Shown piece by piece: positions 1 through 8,633 of a stretch of DNA of 64,000 nucleotides; within the stretch, counting starts at the first letter, position 1, and every line of letters starts with the position of its first letter. The position numbers were made by a program, and so were the translations under genes. Location of the stretch: NCBI RefSeq assembly GCF_000422825.1, contig NZ_AUGU01000013.1:620001-684000 (forward strand). The letters run 5' to 3'. Source of the DNA: Nocardioides insulae DSM 17944 (GTDB lineage: Bacteria; Actinomycetota; Actinomycetes; Propionibacteriales; Nocardioidaceae). The notes beneath the pieces were generated by a model. The model made no database searches, was not told the origin of the DNA, and saw only the letters and a program-made list of their open reading frames with translations.

Positions 1-497
1 TCACCGCTGCCCACCCGTCCCCGCCATCGCCCCTCGGTGCGCTCGGCCAGGACCAGGGCCATGCCGATCACGACCGCCAGTTTGGCGAACTCCGAGGGTT
101 GGGCCGAGAAGCCGCCCAGGTCGATCCAGGACTTGGACCCGTTGACCGTCGAGCCCATCACGAGCACGAGGACCAGACCGACGACCGAGGCCAGATAGAC
201 CACCGGCGCGAGGATCCGGACCATGCGGTGGTCGATGAGCCATACGGTGATCATCAGGCCCAGACCGATCCCGATGTTCACCAGATGCCGGGGCACCAGA
301 CCGGAGAGCGAGTCCCGGGTCGCGGAGGCCACCAGCAGGGTGCCCAGGCACACGATGGCGAGCACCGCGGCGAGCAGGATCCAGTCGACCCGGGCGAGCC
401 GGTCGCGCAGTCCCGGCCCGTGCCGGGCGCTGCGGCTCCAGCCCATCGGCGCCCGCCCGGTCGCGGCCGGTCTGCGGCTGAGGAGTCCCTGGCTCAT
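1..497 (-). CDS. rodA: RodA, SEDS peptidoglycan polymerase (N-terminal part, cut by window edge)
   Basis: SEDS-family glycosyltransferase that polymerises lipid II into glycan strands in the plasma membrane, working with PBP2 in the elongasome. About 165 codons are visible from the ATG at 497; the frame runs off the left edge. A basic cytosolic N-terminus of about 35 residues is followed by several membrane segments and the SEDS-like stretch GSKSWIDLGGFSAQPSEFAK. The start overlaps the mrdA stop by four bases (ATGA), so the two are probably translationally coupled, as expected for a SEDS/PBP pair. FtsW is excluded mainly by the mre/mrdA context. Confidence 0.93.
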   Translation of the reverse strand, partial: MSQGLLSRRPAATGRAPMGWSRSARHGPGLRDRLARVDWILLAAVLAIVCLGTLLVASATRDSLSGLVPRHLVNIGIGLGLMITVWLIDHRMVRILAPVVYLASVVGLVLVLVMGSTVNGSKSWIDLGGFSAQPSEFAKLAVVIGMALVLAERTEGRWRGRVGSG

Positions 498-2605
498 CGG
501 TCCTCGTCCTTCCGGCCCGGCGGCATGATCGCGCCGTCCTTGGTGAAGGTGGGAAGGGACTCCGGCGGGGTGACCCCGGGGATCGCAGCCCTCTCGTCGT
601 TCTCCGCACCGTCCTGGACGCCGTAGAGCGCCTCCCAGATCGAGCGGACGGCGTCGCCGCTGGTGCCCGAACCGGTACCGCCCTGACTGACCATCATCAC
701 GACCACGTAGTTCTCGTCGTACGAGGCGACCCAGGAGGTGGACTGCTTGCCATAGACCTCGGCGGAGCCGGTCTTGCCGCGCACGTGCACATCGTCGAGG
801 GGGAAGTCGGTGAACTTCCACGCCAGGGTGCCCGTGCGGGTGGTGCCCTGCAGCGCCTCGTCGATGTAGTCGATGGCGCCCTTGTCGACCTTGACCCGGC
901 CCACCTTCGCCGGCTTGATCTTGCGCAGGACGGTGCCGTCCCCGCTCACCACCGCACGGCCGATCCGGGGCTCGTAGAGCGTGCCGCCGTTGGAGAGGGC
1001 GGCGTAGGCGCGGGTCAACTGGAGCGGCGTCACCAACGTGTCGCCCTGCCCGATGGCGAAGTTGACCGCGTCGCCGGCCCGGTAGGCATAGCCCTCGATG
1101 CAGAACTCCTCGGCGAAGCGATGGAGGAAGTCGCTGCCCTCGTCCTCGGCGAGCTTGCAGTAGTAGTCCTTCTGGGACTCGTAGTAGCTCCGCTTCCATT
1201 TCCGGTCCGCGATCCGACCGGTGGCCTCCTCGGGCAGGTCGACTCCGGTGCGCTCACCGAAGCCGAACCTCTTCGCGGTGGTCACCAGCGGGTCCTTGGC
1301 CTTCACGTCGTCCACGTCGGTGCCGTAGCGCGCCCAGAAGTCGTAGCCGACCCGGTAGAAGAAGGTGTTGCACGAGACCTGGAGCGCCTGGGCGAAGGAA
1401 ATGTTGCCGTAGGCGGCGGACTCGTAGTTGTGGAAGGCGCGGTTGCCCACCTGGAAGTCCGAGGAGCAGTTGAGTTGGGTGTCGGTGCTGTAGCCGTTGC
1501 TCAGCGCACCCGCGGTCATGAACGGCTTCCAGGTCGACCCCGGTGCGAACTGGCCCTGGGTGGCCCGGCTCAGCAGCGGCATGCCGGCCTGCTCGCTGTA
1601 CAGCCGCTTCAACTGCCTCTGGGTGATACCCCCGACCCAGACCGAGGGGTCGTAGGTCGGCTGGCTGGCCAGGGCGACCAGTCGACCGGTCTTCGCCTCC
1701 ATCACCACGACGGCGCCCGAGTCGGCCTCGTAGTTGCGTCCGGTGACCTCGTCGAAGGTGCCCCGGGCCCGGGTGATGGTCGCGTGCAACTGCCGCTCGG
1801 CGATGCCCTGCACCTTGGCGTCGATGCTGGTCACCAGGGTGTCGCCGGCCTGGGCGGGCACCGCCTCACCCTCGCCGAGCACCCGGCCGCGCGAGTCGAC
1901 CGCGACCGAGGTGTGCCCCGGCATCCCGCGCAGCCAGGCGTCGTACTCCTTCTCGACGCCCGCCCGGCCGATCACCGAGGTGCCATTGACCGACTGGTCT
2001 CCGTCCTCCTCGGCCCGGTCGTACTCCTCACCGGTGATGGGGCTCAGGTAGCCGAGCACATGGGCGAGGTTGACGCCGTAGGGCCGCGGGTAGGCCCGCA
2101 CGTTCACCTGGTCGGCCACCACCGCGGGGTAGTCCTCCGGCTGTTCCAGGACGGAGAGGGCGACCCGCTCCTTGACCCCGGTCGCCACCGGCACCGGCTG
2201 GTACGGCGAGCCGTTCCAGCAGCGGTCCTCGACGGCGTCCTCGGTACCGCAGTCCACCAGGGCCGCACGCATCCGGCGTACCGGCACGTCCACCGCCCTG
2301 GAGACCCGCCGCAGGACGCGCCTCTGGTCGCGCTCCTCGAGACTGCCCAGCACGGTGCGGTCCACGCTGATGCGCCACGACATCCGGTTGGTGACCAGCG
2401 GCCGGCCCTGGGCGTCGACGATCAGGCCGCGGGCGGGCTGCTGCACCACCTCACGGACGGACTGGGAGGCGGCGGCCGCGGTGTACGCATCGCCGTCGAC
2501 GACCTGGACGTAGTAGAGGCGAGCCAGGAGGGTCGCGAACAGAGCGACCACGAGCGCCTGGATGACCACCAGGCGCAGCCGACTGGTGCGGGAGGTGCGG
2601 TTCAT
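494..2605 (-). CDS. mrdA: Penicillin-binding protein 2 (class B transpeptidase of the elongasome)
   Basis: Monofunctional D,D-transpeptidase that cross-links the glycan made by RodA. The 703-residue protein has an N-terminal anchor (about residues 10-30), a dimerisation/pedestal region, then the transpeptidase domain. Active-site motifs are visible: SxxK in FAPGSTWKPFM (Ser near 355), SxN as SCN (near 410) and KTG in GKTGSAEV (near 609). Length fits actinobacterial PBP2. It lies between mreD, three bases upstream, and rodA, with a 4-base overlap, so it is part of the mreBCD-mrdA-rodA operon. The C-terminal tail after the last strand is polar and probably disordered. Confidence 0.95.
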   Translation of the reverse strand: MNRTSRTSRLRLVVIQALVVALFATLLARLYYVQVVDGDAYTAAAASQSVREVVQQPARGLIVDAQGRPLVTNRMSWRISVDRTVLGSLEERDQRRVLRRVSRAVDVPVRRMRAALVDCGTEDAVEDRCWNGSPYQPVPVATGVKERVALSVLEQPEDYPAVVADQVNVRAYPRPYGVNLAHVLGYLSPITGEEYDRAEEDGDQSVNGTSVIGRAGVEKEYDAWLRGMPGHTSVAVDSRGRVLGEGEAVPAQAGDTLVTSIDAKVQGIAERQLHATITRARGTFDEVTGRNYEADSGAVVVMEAKTGRLVALASQPTYDPSVWVGGITQRQLKRLYSEQAGMPLLSRATQGQFAPGSTWKPFMTAGALSNGYSTDTQLNCSSDFQVGNRAFHNYESAAYGNISFAQALQVSCNTFFYRVGYDFWARYGTDVDDVKAKDPLVTTAKRFGFGERTGVDLPEEATGRIADRKWKRSYYESQKDYYCKLAEDEGSDFLHRFAEEFCIEGYAYRAGDAVNFAIGQGDTLVTPLQLTRAYAALSNGGTLYEPRIGRAVVSGDGTVLRKIKPAKVGRVKVDKGAIDYIDEALQGTTRTGTLAWKFTDFPLDDVHVRGKTGSAEVYGKQSTSWVASYDENYVVVMMVSQGGTGSGTSGDAVRSIWEALYGVQDGAENDERAAIPGVTPPESLPTFTKDGAIMPPGRKDEDR

Positions 2606-2608
2606 CGG

Positions 2609-3145
2609 CTAGCCCCGCATCGGCGACAGGTCGGGCTGCGGGTCGTGGGAGAAGCGACGCAGCCACCACAGCAGCGGAGGCATCACCAGTGGGGTGATCA
2701 GCACGTCGATCGCCACCGCGACCGCGATCACCCAGAGCAGGTCGGACACCGGCACCATGGGATCGCCGAGGATCAGTCCGCTGAGGGCGAAGACGCTGGT
2801 GGCGAGGAAGGAACAGGCCGCAACCGTGGCCACCGTCGCGGTGGCGCTCGGTCCGGTCCGGTCCTCGGGCCGGAACCGGGCCGCGACGTAGGCGGCCAGC
2901 ACCAGCGCCAGTGCCCAGCGTCCGGCCGCGTGGTCGGCGGGTGGGACCAGGTCGAGGAGGAGGCCGGTCGCGAACGCCACCGGCAGCGCGACCCGTCCGC
3001 CCAGGGTCAGGGCCAGGGCGATGACCACCAGCAGCGCCAGGTCGGGAACGACCCCGCGCCAGGCGAAGCCGGACAGGACCGAGGTCTGGAGCACCACCGC
3101 GAGGGAGATCACCACGGCGATCAGGACACCGCGCACCAGGGTCAT
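2609..3145 (-). CDS. mreD: Rod shape-determining membrane protein MreD
   Basis: Small integral membrane protein (178 residues) of the elongasome, thought to bridge MreC and the PBP2/RodA synthase. It is almost entirely hydrophobic, with about five predicted membrane helices starting directly at the N-terminus, as is normal for MreD. Sequence conservation in this family is low, so the call rests on size, topology and position between mreC and mrdA. Its ATG overlaps the mreC stop codon (ATGA at 3142-3145), indicating coupled translation. Confidence 0.9.
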   Translation of the reverse strand: MTLVRGVLIAVVISLAVVLQTSVLSGFAWRGVVPDLALLVVIALALTLGGRVALPVAFATGLLLDLVPPADHAAGRWALALVLAAYVAARFRPEDRTGPSATATVATVAACSFLATSVFALSGLILGDPMVPVSDLLWVIAVAVAIDVLITPLVMPPLLWWLRRFSHDPQPDLSPMRG

Positions 3146-4089
3146 CGCAACTCTCCGTCTGCCTCGATGATCGCCCGGTCGCTCTCGGTGCCCGAGGGCA
3201 CGACCACCCCGACGACGTCGAGTTCGGCGAAGTCGACGAAGGGCCGCACCTCGGCACGCTGGGAGGAGTCGCGCACGCTGGAGTAGACCGCGGTCACCTG
3301 CCCGATCGGCACGCCGGAGACGTACGGCGCCCCGCGGTTGCTCCCCCAGGTCACCACCGGGGCTCCGCGGCGGGGCACCTCGGTCTGGTCCAGCAGTTCG
3401 AGGTCGAGCCGGGTCTTCTCCCCCACCCCGCCGGTACCGTGCACGAACCCGGCCTCGCCGCTGTCTCCGACCCGGCCGCCGACGACGGACTCGGGATCGC
3501 TGATCGAGAGGACCGTGGCGGTGGAGGCGGTGACCCGCAGGACCCGCCCGACCAACCCCTCCGAGCTGACCACGGTCATGTCCGGGCGCAGGCCGGCGTC
3601 CGAGCCGGCGTCGATGGTGGCGGTGAGCGAGAAGCTCTGGGCGGGACCGAGGCCGATCACGCGGGCCGGCACGACGGCGTACCCGATCTGCTCGGCGGTG
3701 CGGGTCAGGCCCTCGTAGGAGGCGAGCTTGGCCCGGTCGTAGGGCCGGGTGGCCAGTTGGCCGCGCAGCTCGTCGTTCTCCTCCTCCAGGGCGGCGACCT
3801 GGTCGGTCAGGTCCGACTGGGTGCGGAACCAGTCCGGGATCGAGGTCAGCGGGCGGGCGACCGTCGCCGCCGTGGACTCGGCCGGACCGAAGACCGCCCC
3901 CGCCGCCTGCCGGGCAGGCTCGAGGGCTCCGGTGGAGGCGTCCACGGTGATGAGGGTCGCCGAGGCCAGCAGGAGCGCCACCAGGGTCGCTCGCCTGGGG
4001 CCGCGGGGGTCCCCCGGCGGGCGGCCGCCGAGCCGGCCGGGCCGCGCGCCGGTCTCCCGGCGCAGAGGACGTTCGTGGAGCAGGGTCAT
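3142..4089 (-). CDS. mreC: Rod shape-determining protein MreC
   Basis: Bitopic scaffold that links MreB filaments in the cytoplasm to PBP2 outside the membrane. The 315-residue protein has a basic cytosolic tail of about 32 residues rich in Arg and Gly, one membrane helix (about 33-52), a coiled coil around DQVAALEEENDELRGQL, and the extracytoplasmic beta-barrel domain. It starts one base after the mreB stop and overlaps mreD. The long Arg/Pro tail before the helix is typical of high-GC actinobacteria. The cell is therefore expected to be rod-shaped for at least part of its cycle. Confidence 0.93.
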   Translation of the reverse strand: MTLLHERPLRRETGARPGRLGGRPPGDPRGPRRATLVALLLASATLITVDASTGALEPARQAAGAVFGPAESTAATVARPLTSIPDWFRTQSDLTDQVAALEEENDELRGQLATRPYDRAKLASYEGLTRTAEQIGYAVVPARVIGLGPAQSFSLTATIDAGSDAGLRPDMTVVSSEGLVGRVLRVTASTATVLSISDPESVVGGRVGDSGEAGFVHGTGGVGEKTRLDLELLDQTEVPRRGAPVVTWGSNRGAPYVSGVPIGQVTAVYSSVRDSSQRAEVRPFVDFAELDVVGVVVPSGTESDRAIIEADGELR

Positions 4090-4090
4090 C

Positions 4091-5119
4091 TCAGAACCGC
4101 CGGGTCTCGGAGATCAGGACCTGCTGGAGCGCTTCGAACTCCTCGACACAGCGGCCGGAGCCCAGGGCGACCGAGGCCAGCGGGTTCTCGGCCACGTGCA
4201 CCGGCATCCCGGTCTCGTGGCGGAGCCGCTCGTCCAGGCCGCGCAGCAGGGCACCGCCGCCGGTGAGCACGATCCCGCGGTCCATGATGTCGCCGGCGAG
4301 CTCGGGCGGGGTCTGGTCGAGGGTGGCGCGGACGGCATCGACGATGGTGCTCAGCGGTTCGTCCATGGCCGTGCGCAGCTCGGAGCTGCGGACCGAGACG
4401 GTCCGCGGGAGGCCCGACACGAGGTCGCGGCCGCGGATCTCGGCCTCGGGCTCGTTGCTCGAGGGCCACGCCGAGCCGAGCGTCATCTTGACCTCCTCGG
4501 CGGTGCGTTCGCCCAGCAGCAGCCCGTGCTCCTTCTTCATCCAGGTCACCAGGGCGGCGTCGAGGTCGTCGCCGGCGGTCTGCACGCTGATGCTGGTCAC
4601 GATGCCGCCGAGGCTGATCACCGCCACCTCGGTGGTGCCGCCGCCCACGTCGACCACCATGTTTCCGGTGGGCAGGTGGACCGGCAGGCCCGCTCCGATG
4701 GCCGCGGCCATCGGCTCCTCGATGATGTAGACCCGTCGGGCGCCGGCCTGGTAGCCCGCCTCCTTGACGGCGCGCTGCTCCACGGTGGTGATCCCGCTCG
4801 GCACGCAGATGACCAGGCGCGGCTTGGCGAAGTAGCGCCGCCGGTGCACCTGGTGGATGAAGTAGCGCAGCATCTGCTCGCACGCCTCGAAGTCGGCGAT
4901 CACGCCGTCCTCGAGGGGGCGCAGTGCGACGATGTTCTCGGGGGTGCGGCCGAGCATCCGCTTGGCCTCGTGCCCGACGGCGAGGAGTTCGCCGGTGGTC
5001 TGGTTGACGGCGACGACGCTGGGCTCGTCGACGAGCACGCCCTTGCCACGCACGTACACCAGCGTGTTGGCGGTACCGAGGTCCACCGCCATGTCACGGC
5101 CGATGAAGCTGTTCGCCAT
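4091..5119 (-). CDS. mreB: Actin-like cytoskeletal ATPase MreB
   Basis: Actin homologue that assembles into membrane-bound filaments and steers lateral wall synthesis. At 342 residues it has standard length. The phosphate-1 loop is at the N-terminus (DLGTANTLVY, about 13-22), phosphate-2 is VDVGGGTTEVAV, the catalytic-side Glu lies in IIEEPMAAAIGAGL, and the adenosine motif is LTGGGALLRGLD. First gene of the mreBCD-mrdA-rodA operon. The start has a GAGGACAGG stretch just upstream as ribosome binding site. No second mreB or mbl copy is in the window. Confidence 0.97.
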   Translation of the reverse strand: MANSFIGRDMAVDLGTANTLVYVRGKGVLVDEPSVVAVNQTTGELLAVGHEAKRMLGRTPENIVALRPLEDGVIADFEACEQMLRYFIHQVHRRRYFAKPRLVICVPSGITTVEQRAVKEAGYQAGARRVYIIEEPMAAAIGAGLPVHLPTGNMVVDVGGGTTEVAVISLGGIVTSISVQTAGDDLDAALVTWMKKEHGLLLGERTAEEVKMTLGSAWPSSNEPEAEIRGRDLVSGLPRTVSVRSSELRTAMDEPLSTIVDAVRATLDQTPPELAGDIMDRGIVLTGGGALLRGLDERLRHETGMPVHVAENPLASVALGSGRCVEEFEALQQVLISETRRF

Positions 5120-5311
5120 GCCTGTCCTCGTCGTCCTGGTCTCGGGGAAGGTGGGGCAGGCAGGACGGCCCGACCCGTGGACGAGGCTAGGTCGACTCCC
5201 GCCCCTCCCCCGGGAGGCACGCCGTGACGGGTGTGGTGTATGTGACTCACGGGACTCGCCGGTCGGCGGAACCGGCCGGACCGTTTCGAGCGGTGACGCA
5301 GTCGGGCGGGC

Positions 5312-5875
5312 TCAGGACCCGTCGGCCAACCTCCCGGCCCGGTCCCCGACGTACACGGCGGCACCCTCGATCCGGATGGTCAGCACGTCCTCACCCGGCG
5401 TGTACGACGCCGCGAAGGTCTGCTCCTCCGACCGGGCGGTGAACCCCTGCTCGGCACCGTCGCCGCGGAGCACCTCCCAGCCGGCTCCCTCGAGGGTGCC
5501 GGCCAGCGCCTCGAGTCTCTCCGGACGTCCATGACCCCGGTCGACGACCAGGCCCACCCTCTTGACCGCGCCCTCGCCGGCCGTCCGCCACCGGGTCTCG
5601 CGCTGCTCGGCCTCGGGGAGCCACGGGGCGAGCCCCTGCACGGTCACCTCGACCGCCGCCTCGGCGGCCAGCAACATGTCGTCGGAGGCGGGCTTCGGGT
5701 CGGCATCCGAGGACGCGGGCGAGGCGGCGTCGGCGGTGTTACCGGTGTTGCTGGCGGACGAGGGCTCTGAGGACTGCGGCGTGAGGATGACGACTTCGCT
5801 CTCCGGTTGCTGCCGAGGCAGGGGCGCTCCGGGGGACGGAGCGCGCGAGGGGGCAGGGCAAGGGCGCACGCGCAT
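5312..5875 (-). CDS. Hypothetical protein between ndk and mreB, start uncertain
   Basis: Not recognised as a named family. The C-terminal half, about 110 residues, looks like a real folded alpha/beta domain: AAVEVTVQGLAPWLPEAEQ, then VKRVGLVVDRGHGRPERL and a final DVLTIRIEGAAVYVG. The N-terminal part is low-complexity Ser/Pro/Ala and probably a linker. No signal peptide or membrane segment is convincing. I prefer the ATG at 5875 (187 residues); an ATG at 5980 would add 35 residues of poor composition, and a shorter start is possible. It follows ndk on the same strand. No function can be assigned. Confidence 0.6.
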   Translation of the reverse strand: MRVRPCPAPSRAPSPGAPLPRQQPESEVVILTPQSSEPSSASNTGNTADAASPASSDADPKPASDDMLLAAEAAVEVTVQGLAPWLPEAEQRETRWRTAGEGAVKRVGLVVDRGHGRPERLEALAGTLEGAGWEVLRGDGAEQGFTARSEEQTFAASYTPGEDVLTIRIEGAAVYVGDRAGRLADGS

Positions 5876-6040
5876 GGGCCGGGTGTTCCCCGGATCACAT
5901 CTCTCGAAACCCGGGGAACGTGATCCCGATCTCAGCGCCGATCCGCCCGCCTGCCGCTCGTCGAGTCGCTGGACGAGCACGCCGCTGGGGTGCGGCTGCG
6001 AACGGGACGGCGCAGCCGGCGGATCAGGACGCCCGTGGGG

Positions 6041-6448
6041 TCAGAAGCCGGGGAACCAGAGCGCGATCTCGCGCGCCGCTGACTCCTCGGAGTCAGAGCC
6101 GTGCACGAGGTTCTCGCGGTTGGAGAGGGACAGGTCGCCCCGGATCGTGCCGGGCGCGGCCTTGCGTCCGTCGGTGGCGCCGTTGAGGGCGCGGACCACC
6201 TCGATCGCCTCGTCGCCCTCGAGCACCAGTGCCACCAGCGGACCGCTCGTGACGAAGGTCCGCAGCGGCGGGTAGAAGTCGCGCTCGACGTGCTCGGCGT
6301 AGTGGGTGTCGGCCATCTCCGCGTCGATGATCCGCTGCTCCATCGCCACGATGGCGAGGCCCTTCGCCTCGAACCGGGAGAGGACCTCACCCACCAGGCC
6401 ACGGCGGACCGCGTCAGGCTTGATGATCACGAAGGTGCGCTGGGTCAT
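6041..6448 (-). CDS. ndk: Nucleoside diphosphate kinase
   Basis: Transfers the gamma phosphate between nucleoside triphosphates and diphosphates by a ping-pong mechanism through a phosphohistidine. At 135 residues it is the usual size. The start MTQRTFVIIKPDAVRRG carries the conserved KPD segment, and the catalytic His is in NLVHGSDS (about residue 115), with the RGDLSL and SNRENLVHGSDS blocks intact. A TAGGCT box ends seven bases before the ATG, so the mRNA is predicted to be leaderless. Cytosolic and housekeeping. Confidence 0.97.
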   Translation of the reverse strand: MTQRTFVIIKPDAVRRGLVGEVLSRFEAKGLAIVAMEQRIIDAEMADTHYAEHVERDFYPPLRTFVTSGPLVALVLEGDEAIEVVRALNGATDGRKAAPGTIRGDLSLSNRENLVHGSDSEESAAREIALWFPGF

Positions 6449-6455
6449 GGGGCGC

Positions 6456-6461
6456 AGCCTA
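6456..6461 (-). promoter_or_regulatory. -10 box of ndk (predicted leaderless start)
   Basis: TAGGCT on the minus strand, then seven bases, then the ndk ATG at 6448. The spacing places the transcription start at the A of the ATG. Confidence 0.6.
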
Positions 6462-6474
6462 GGGCACCACCCGC

Positions 6475-7161
6475 TCAGCGGAACCCGGCGGCCCGGTCCG
6501 CGACGTCGGCCGGCACCCGGCTCGGATCGGAGTCCTGGTCGCTCACCGGGCCGCCGGCGACCCGGCGCAAGGGGATGACGCCGCCCCAGATGCCGGCCGC
6601 GATGTCCTCGGGATCGTCGACCGGACCCTCGGCCCGCCGCTTCATGCTCGCCTCGGCCAGCGGCAGGGCGAGCACCACGGTCGCGGCGAGCTCCTTGCGT
6701 GTCGGCGGACGCAGGCTGGCGGACCGACCGGGGATCATCTGGTCGACGACGAGGTCGAGGGCGTGCCGGCGTTCCTGCTCGTCCTCCACCCGGCGGGCTC
6801 GGCCGATGACCACCGCACTGCGGTAGTTCATCGAGTGGTGGAACCCGCTCCGGGCCGCCACCAGGCCGTCGAGCTCGGTGACGGTGACGCAGACGTCGTG
6901 CTCGAGGGCACGAGCCAGCCAGCCCGCCCCGACCGAACCGTGCAGGTAGAGGCTGCCCCCCTCATCGGGCCCGTCCGGGTCGACGGCGTACGCCGTGGGC
7001 AGCACGACCGGGTGCCCGCCGGCCCAGACCCCGAGGTGGGCCAGCAGGGCCTCGTCGAGGAAGGCCAGGAGGTGGTCCCGTTCCGCAACCGTGCGGTTGC
7101 GGCCTCGGGTGGGGCTGGTGCGGGGGGTGGGCGAGAGCGGTGCGGCGGTCGCGGTGGTCAT
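6475..7161 (-). CDS. Pyridoxamine 5'-phosphate oxidase family (FMN split-barrel) protein
   Basis: Predicted flavin-binding split-barrel protein of 228 residues, of the group often annotated pyridoxamine 5'-phosphate oxidase-like or nitroimidazole-resistance (Nim)-like. Recognisable blocks are HLGVWAGGHPVVLPTAYAVD, SLYLHGSVGAGWLA and RSGFHHSMNYRSAVVIGRA, followed by KELAATVVLALPLAEASMK. The true substrate is unknown and classical PdxH activity is not implied. It is divergent from a MocR-type PLP-dependent regulator 71 bases away, a pairing common in actinobacteria that suggests control by vitamin B6 status. The ATG at 7161 is chosen because CAGGAT lies seven bases upstream and the region beyond it is intergenic. 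Confidence 0.82.
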   Translation of the reverse strand: MTTATAAPLSPTPRTSPTRGRNRTVAERDHLLAFLDEALLAHLGVWAGGHPVVLPTAYAVDPDGPDEGGSLYLHGSVGAGWLARALEHDVCVTVTELDGLVAARSGFHHSMNYRSAVVIGRARRVEDEQERRHALDLVVDQMIPGRSASLRPPTRKELAATVVLALPLAEASMKRRAEGPVDDPEDIAAGIWGGVIPLRRVAGGPVSDQDSDPSRVPADVADRAAGFR

Positions 7162-7183
7162 GGCCCCTATCCTGAACGGGTAG

Positions 7184-7203
7184 TGGCCTGGACGCACGGG
7201 CCA
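7184..7203. promoter_or_regulatory. Candidate MocR operator between the divergent pair
   Basis: Inverted repeat TGGCC-N10-GGCCA in the 71-base gap between the PNPOx-like gene and the MocR regulator. Its position fits joint control of both genes. The arms are short, so chance is possible. Confidence 0.35.
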
Positions 7204-7232
7204 ATCGACCGGCATTTCGACAGGACACTCCG

Positions 7233-8570
7233 ATGCCCACACTCCCCCTCCGAGTGGACCGGGCGGCGTCCGACCCACTGCCCGCCCAGATCGCCGCCCA
7301 GATCCGCGGCCTGGTGATGGCGGGGACGCTGCGCCGTGCGGACCGACTGCCGTCCAGCCGGGCACTGGCCGGTGACCTCGGGGTGTCCCGCTCGGTGGCG
7401 GAGCAGGCCTACGAGCAGCTCCTCGCCGAGGGTTGGCTGCACACCCGACGGGGCGCGGGCACCTACGTCGCGCCCACCGCCCTCGCCGGCGTCTCCCCTC
7501 CACCCGCCGTCCGACCGGCGCCGAGCCCCGGTCCCACCCTGGTCCGGCTCGACACCGGAACACCCTGGATCGACCCGGTCCACCGAGCCGGCTGGCGACG
7601 GGCGTGGCGCGAGGTCTCGGCCGCCGCTCCCCCGCGCGGGTACGACGACCCCCGCGGCCTGCCCGAGCTCCGCCGCGCCCTCGCCGACCGGCTCGCTCGC
7701 ACCCGTGGCCTCGACGTCGATCCCGACGAGGTGCTGGTCACCGCGGGCACCGCTGACGGCCTACGGAACCTGCTGCCCGAACTGCCGCAGGGGCCCGTCG
7801 CGGTGGAGGATCCGGGCTACCGCGCCGCCGTCGAAACGGTCCGACTGGCCGGGCGCCGGGTGGTCGACCTGCGCGCCGGCGAACCGGTCACCGATCTGCG
7901 CGGCTGCGTGGCGGCGTACGTCACCCCGGCCCACCAGCACCCGCTGGGCATGGTGATGTCCGCGGCGGACCGGCTCGGCCTGCTCGCAGCCGCCGCGGCC
8001 GCCGGGGCGGTCGTGGTCGAGGACGACTTCGACTCCGAGTTCCGCTACGACGTCGCACCGGTGCCGGCCCTGGCGAGCCTGGACCGCGGCCGGGTCGCCT
8101 ACCTCGGCACCGCGGCCAAGATCGTCTCCCCCACGCTGAGGCTGGGCTGGCTGGTCGCCCCGGCGTCGCTCACCGCGGCGATCACCCACCGGCGCAGGGT
8201 GACCCACGCCGGCGCCGCCTGGCCCTCCCAGCGCGCCCTGCTCACCCTGCTGCGCGACGGCTGGGTCGACAAGGTGGTCCGCACCGCCCGTCGGGTGTAC
8301 GCCGAGCGGGCGCCCCGCGTCGCGGCCGCGCTCGCGCCGTACGCCGAACTCGCCGGCCCGCTGGCAGGGATGTACTCCACCTGGCTGCTCCCCCACGCCG
8401 ACGCCGTTCGGGCCCGCGACTCCGCTCGCCTGGCCGGGTTCGAGATCAACCTGCTGCGCGACTACTCCCGCAGCAGCGGCCTGACCGGCCTCGTGGTCGG
8501 GTTCGGCGGTGTCACCGACGACGAACTCGACCGCGCCCTCGACGCACTGACCCGGGGCCTCGGTCAGTAG
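7233..8570 (+). CDS. MocR/PdxR-type GntR regulator with aminotransferase-like domain
   Basis: Transcription factor of 445 residues. The N-terminal GntR winged helix (about 10-75) contains LPSSRALAGDLGVSRSVAEQAYEQLL. It is joined by a Pro-rich linker to a fold-type I aminotransferase domain (about 110-440) that binds pyridoxal phosphate. The PLP-anchoring Lys is probably in TAAKIVSPTLRLGWLV, and VVVEDDFDSEFRYD carries the cofactor Asp. Such proteins usually sense PLP or an aldimine rather than act as enzymes. It is divergent from the flavin-fold gene at 6475-7161, its likely target. PdxR and GabR are alternatives within the family, and the effector cannot be fixed here. Confidence 0.88.
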   Translation: MPTLPLRVDRAASDPLPAQIAAQIRGLVMAGTLRRADRLPSSRALAGDLGVSRSVAEQAYEQLLAEGWLHTRRGAGTYVAPTALAGVSPPPAVRPAPSPGPTLVRLDTGTPWIDPVHRAGWRRAWREVSAAAPPRGYDDPRGLPELRRALADRLARTRGLDVDPDEVLVTAGTADGLRNLLPELPQGPVAVEDPGYRAAVETVRLAGRRVVDLRAGEPVTDLRGCVAAYVTPAHQHPLGMVMSAADRLGLLAAAAAAGAVVVEDDFDSEFRYDVAPVPALASLDRGRVAYLGTAAKIVSPTLRLGWLVAPASLTAAITHRRRVTHAGAAWPSQRALLTLLRDGWVDKVVRTARRVYAERAPRVAAALAPYAELAGPLAGMYSTWLLPHADAVRARDSARLAGFEINLLRDYSRSSGLTGLVVGFGGVTDDELDRALDALTRGLGQ

Positions 8571-8633
8571 GAGATCGCGAAGGAGTCCTGCTCCACGACG
8601 ACAGCCCCTGCCCGCACGGCCTCGGGGCCCGGA

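Noticed and set aside
785..3286. Long plus-strand open frame (over 800 codons) over mrdA and mreD
   Set aside because: It is antisense to well-conserved genes, rich in His, Gly, Asp and Arg, with no domain; a typical GC-rich shadow.
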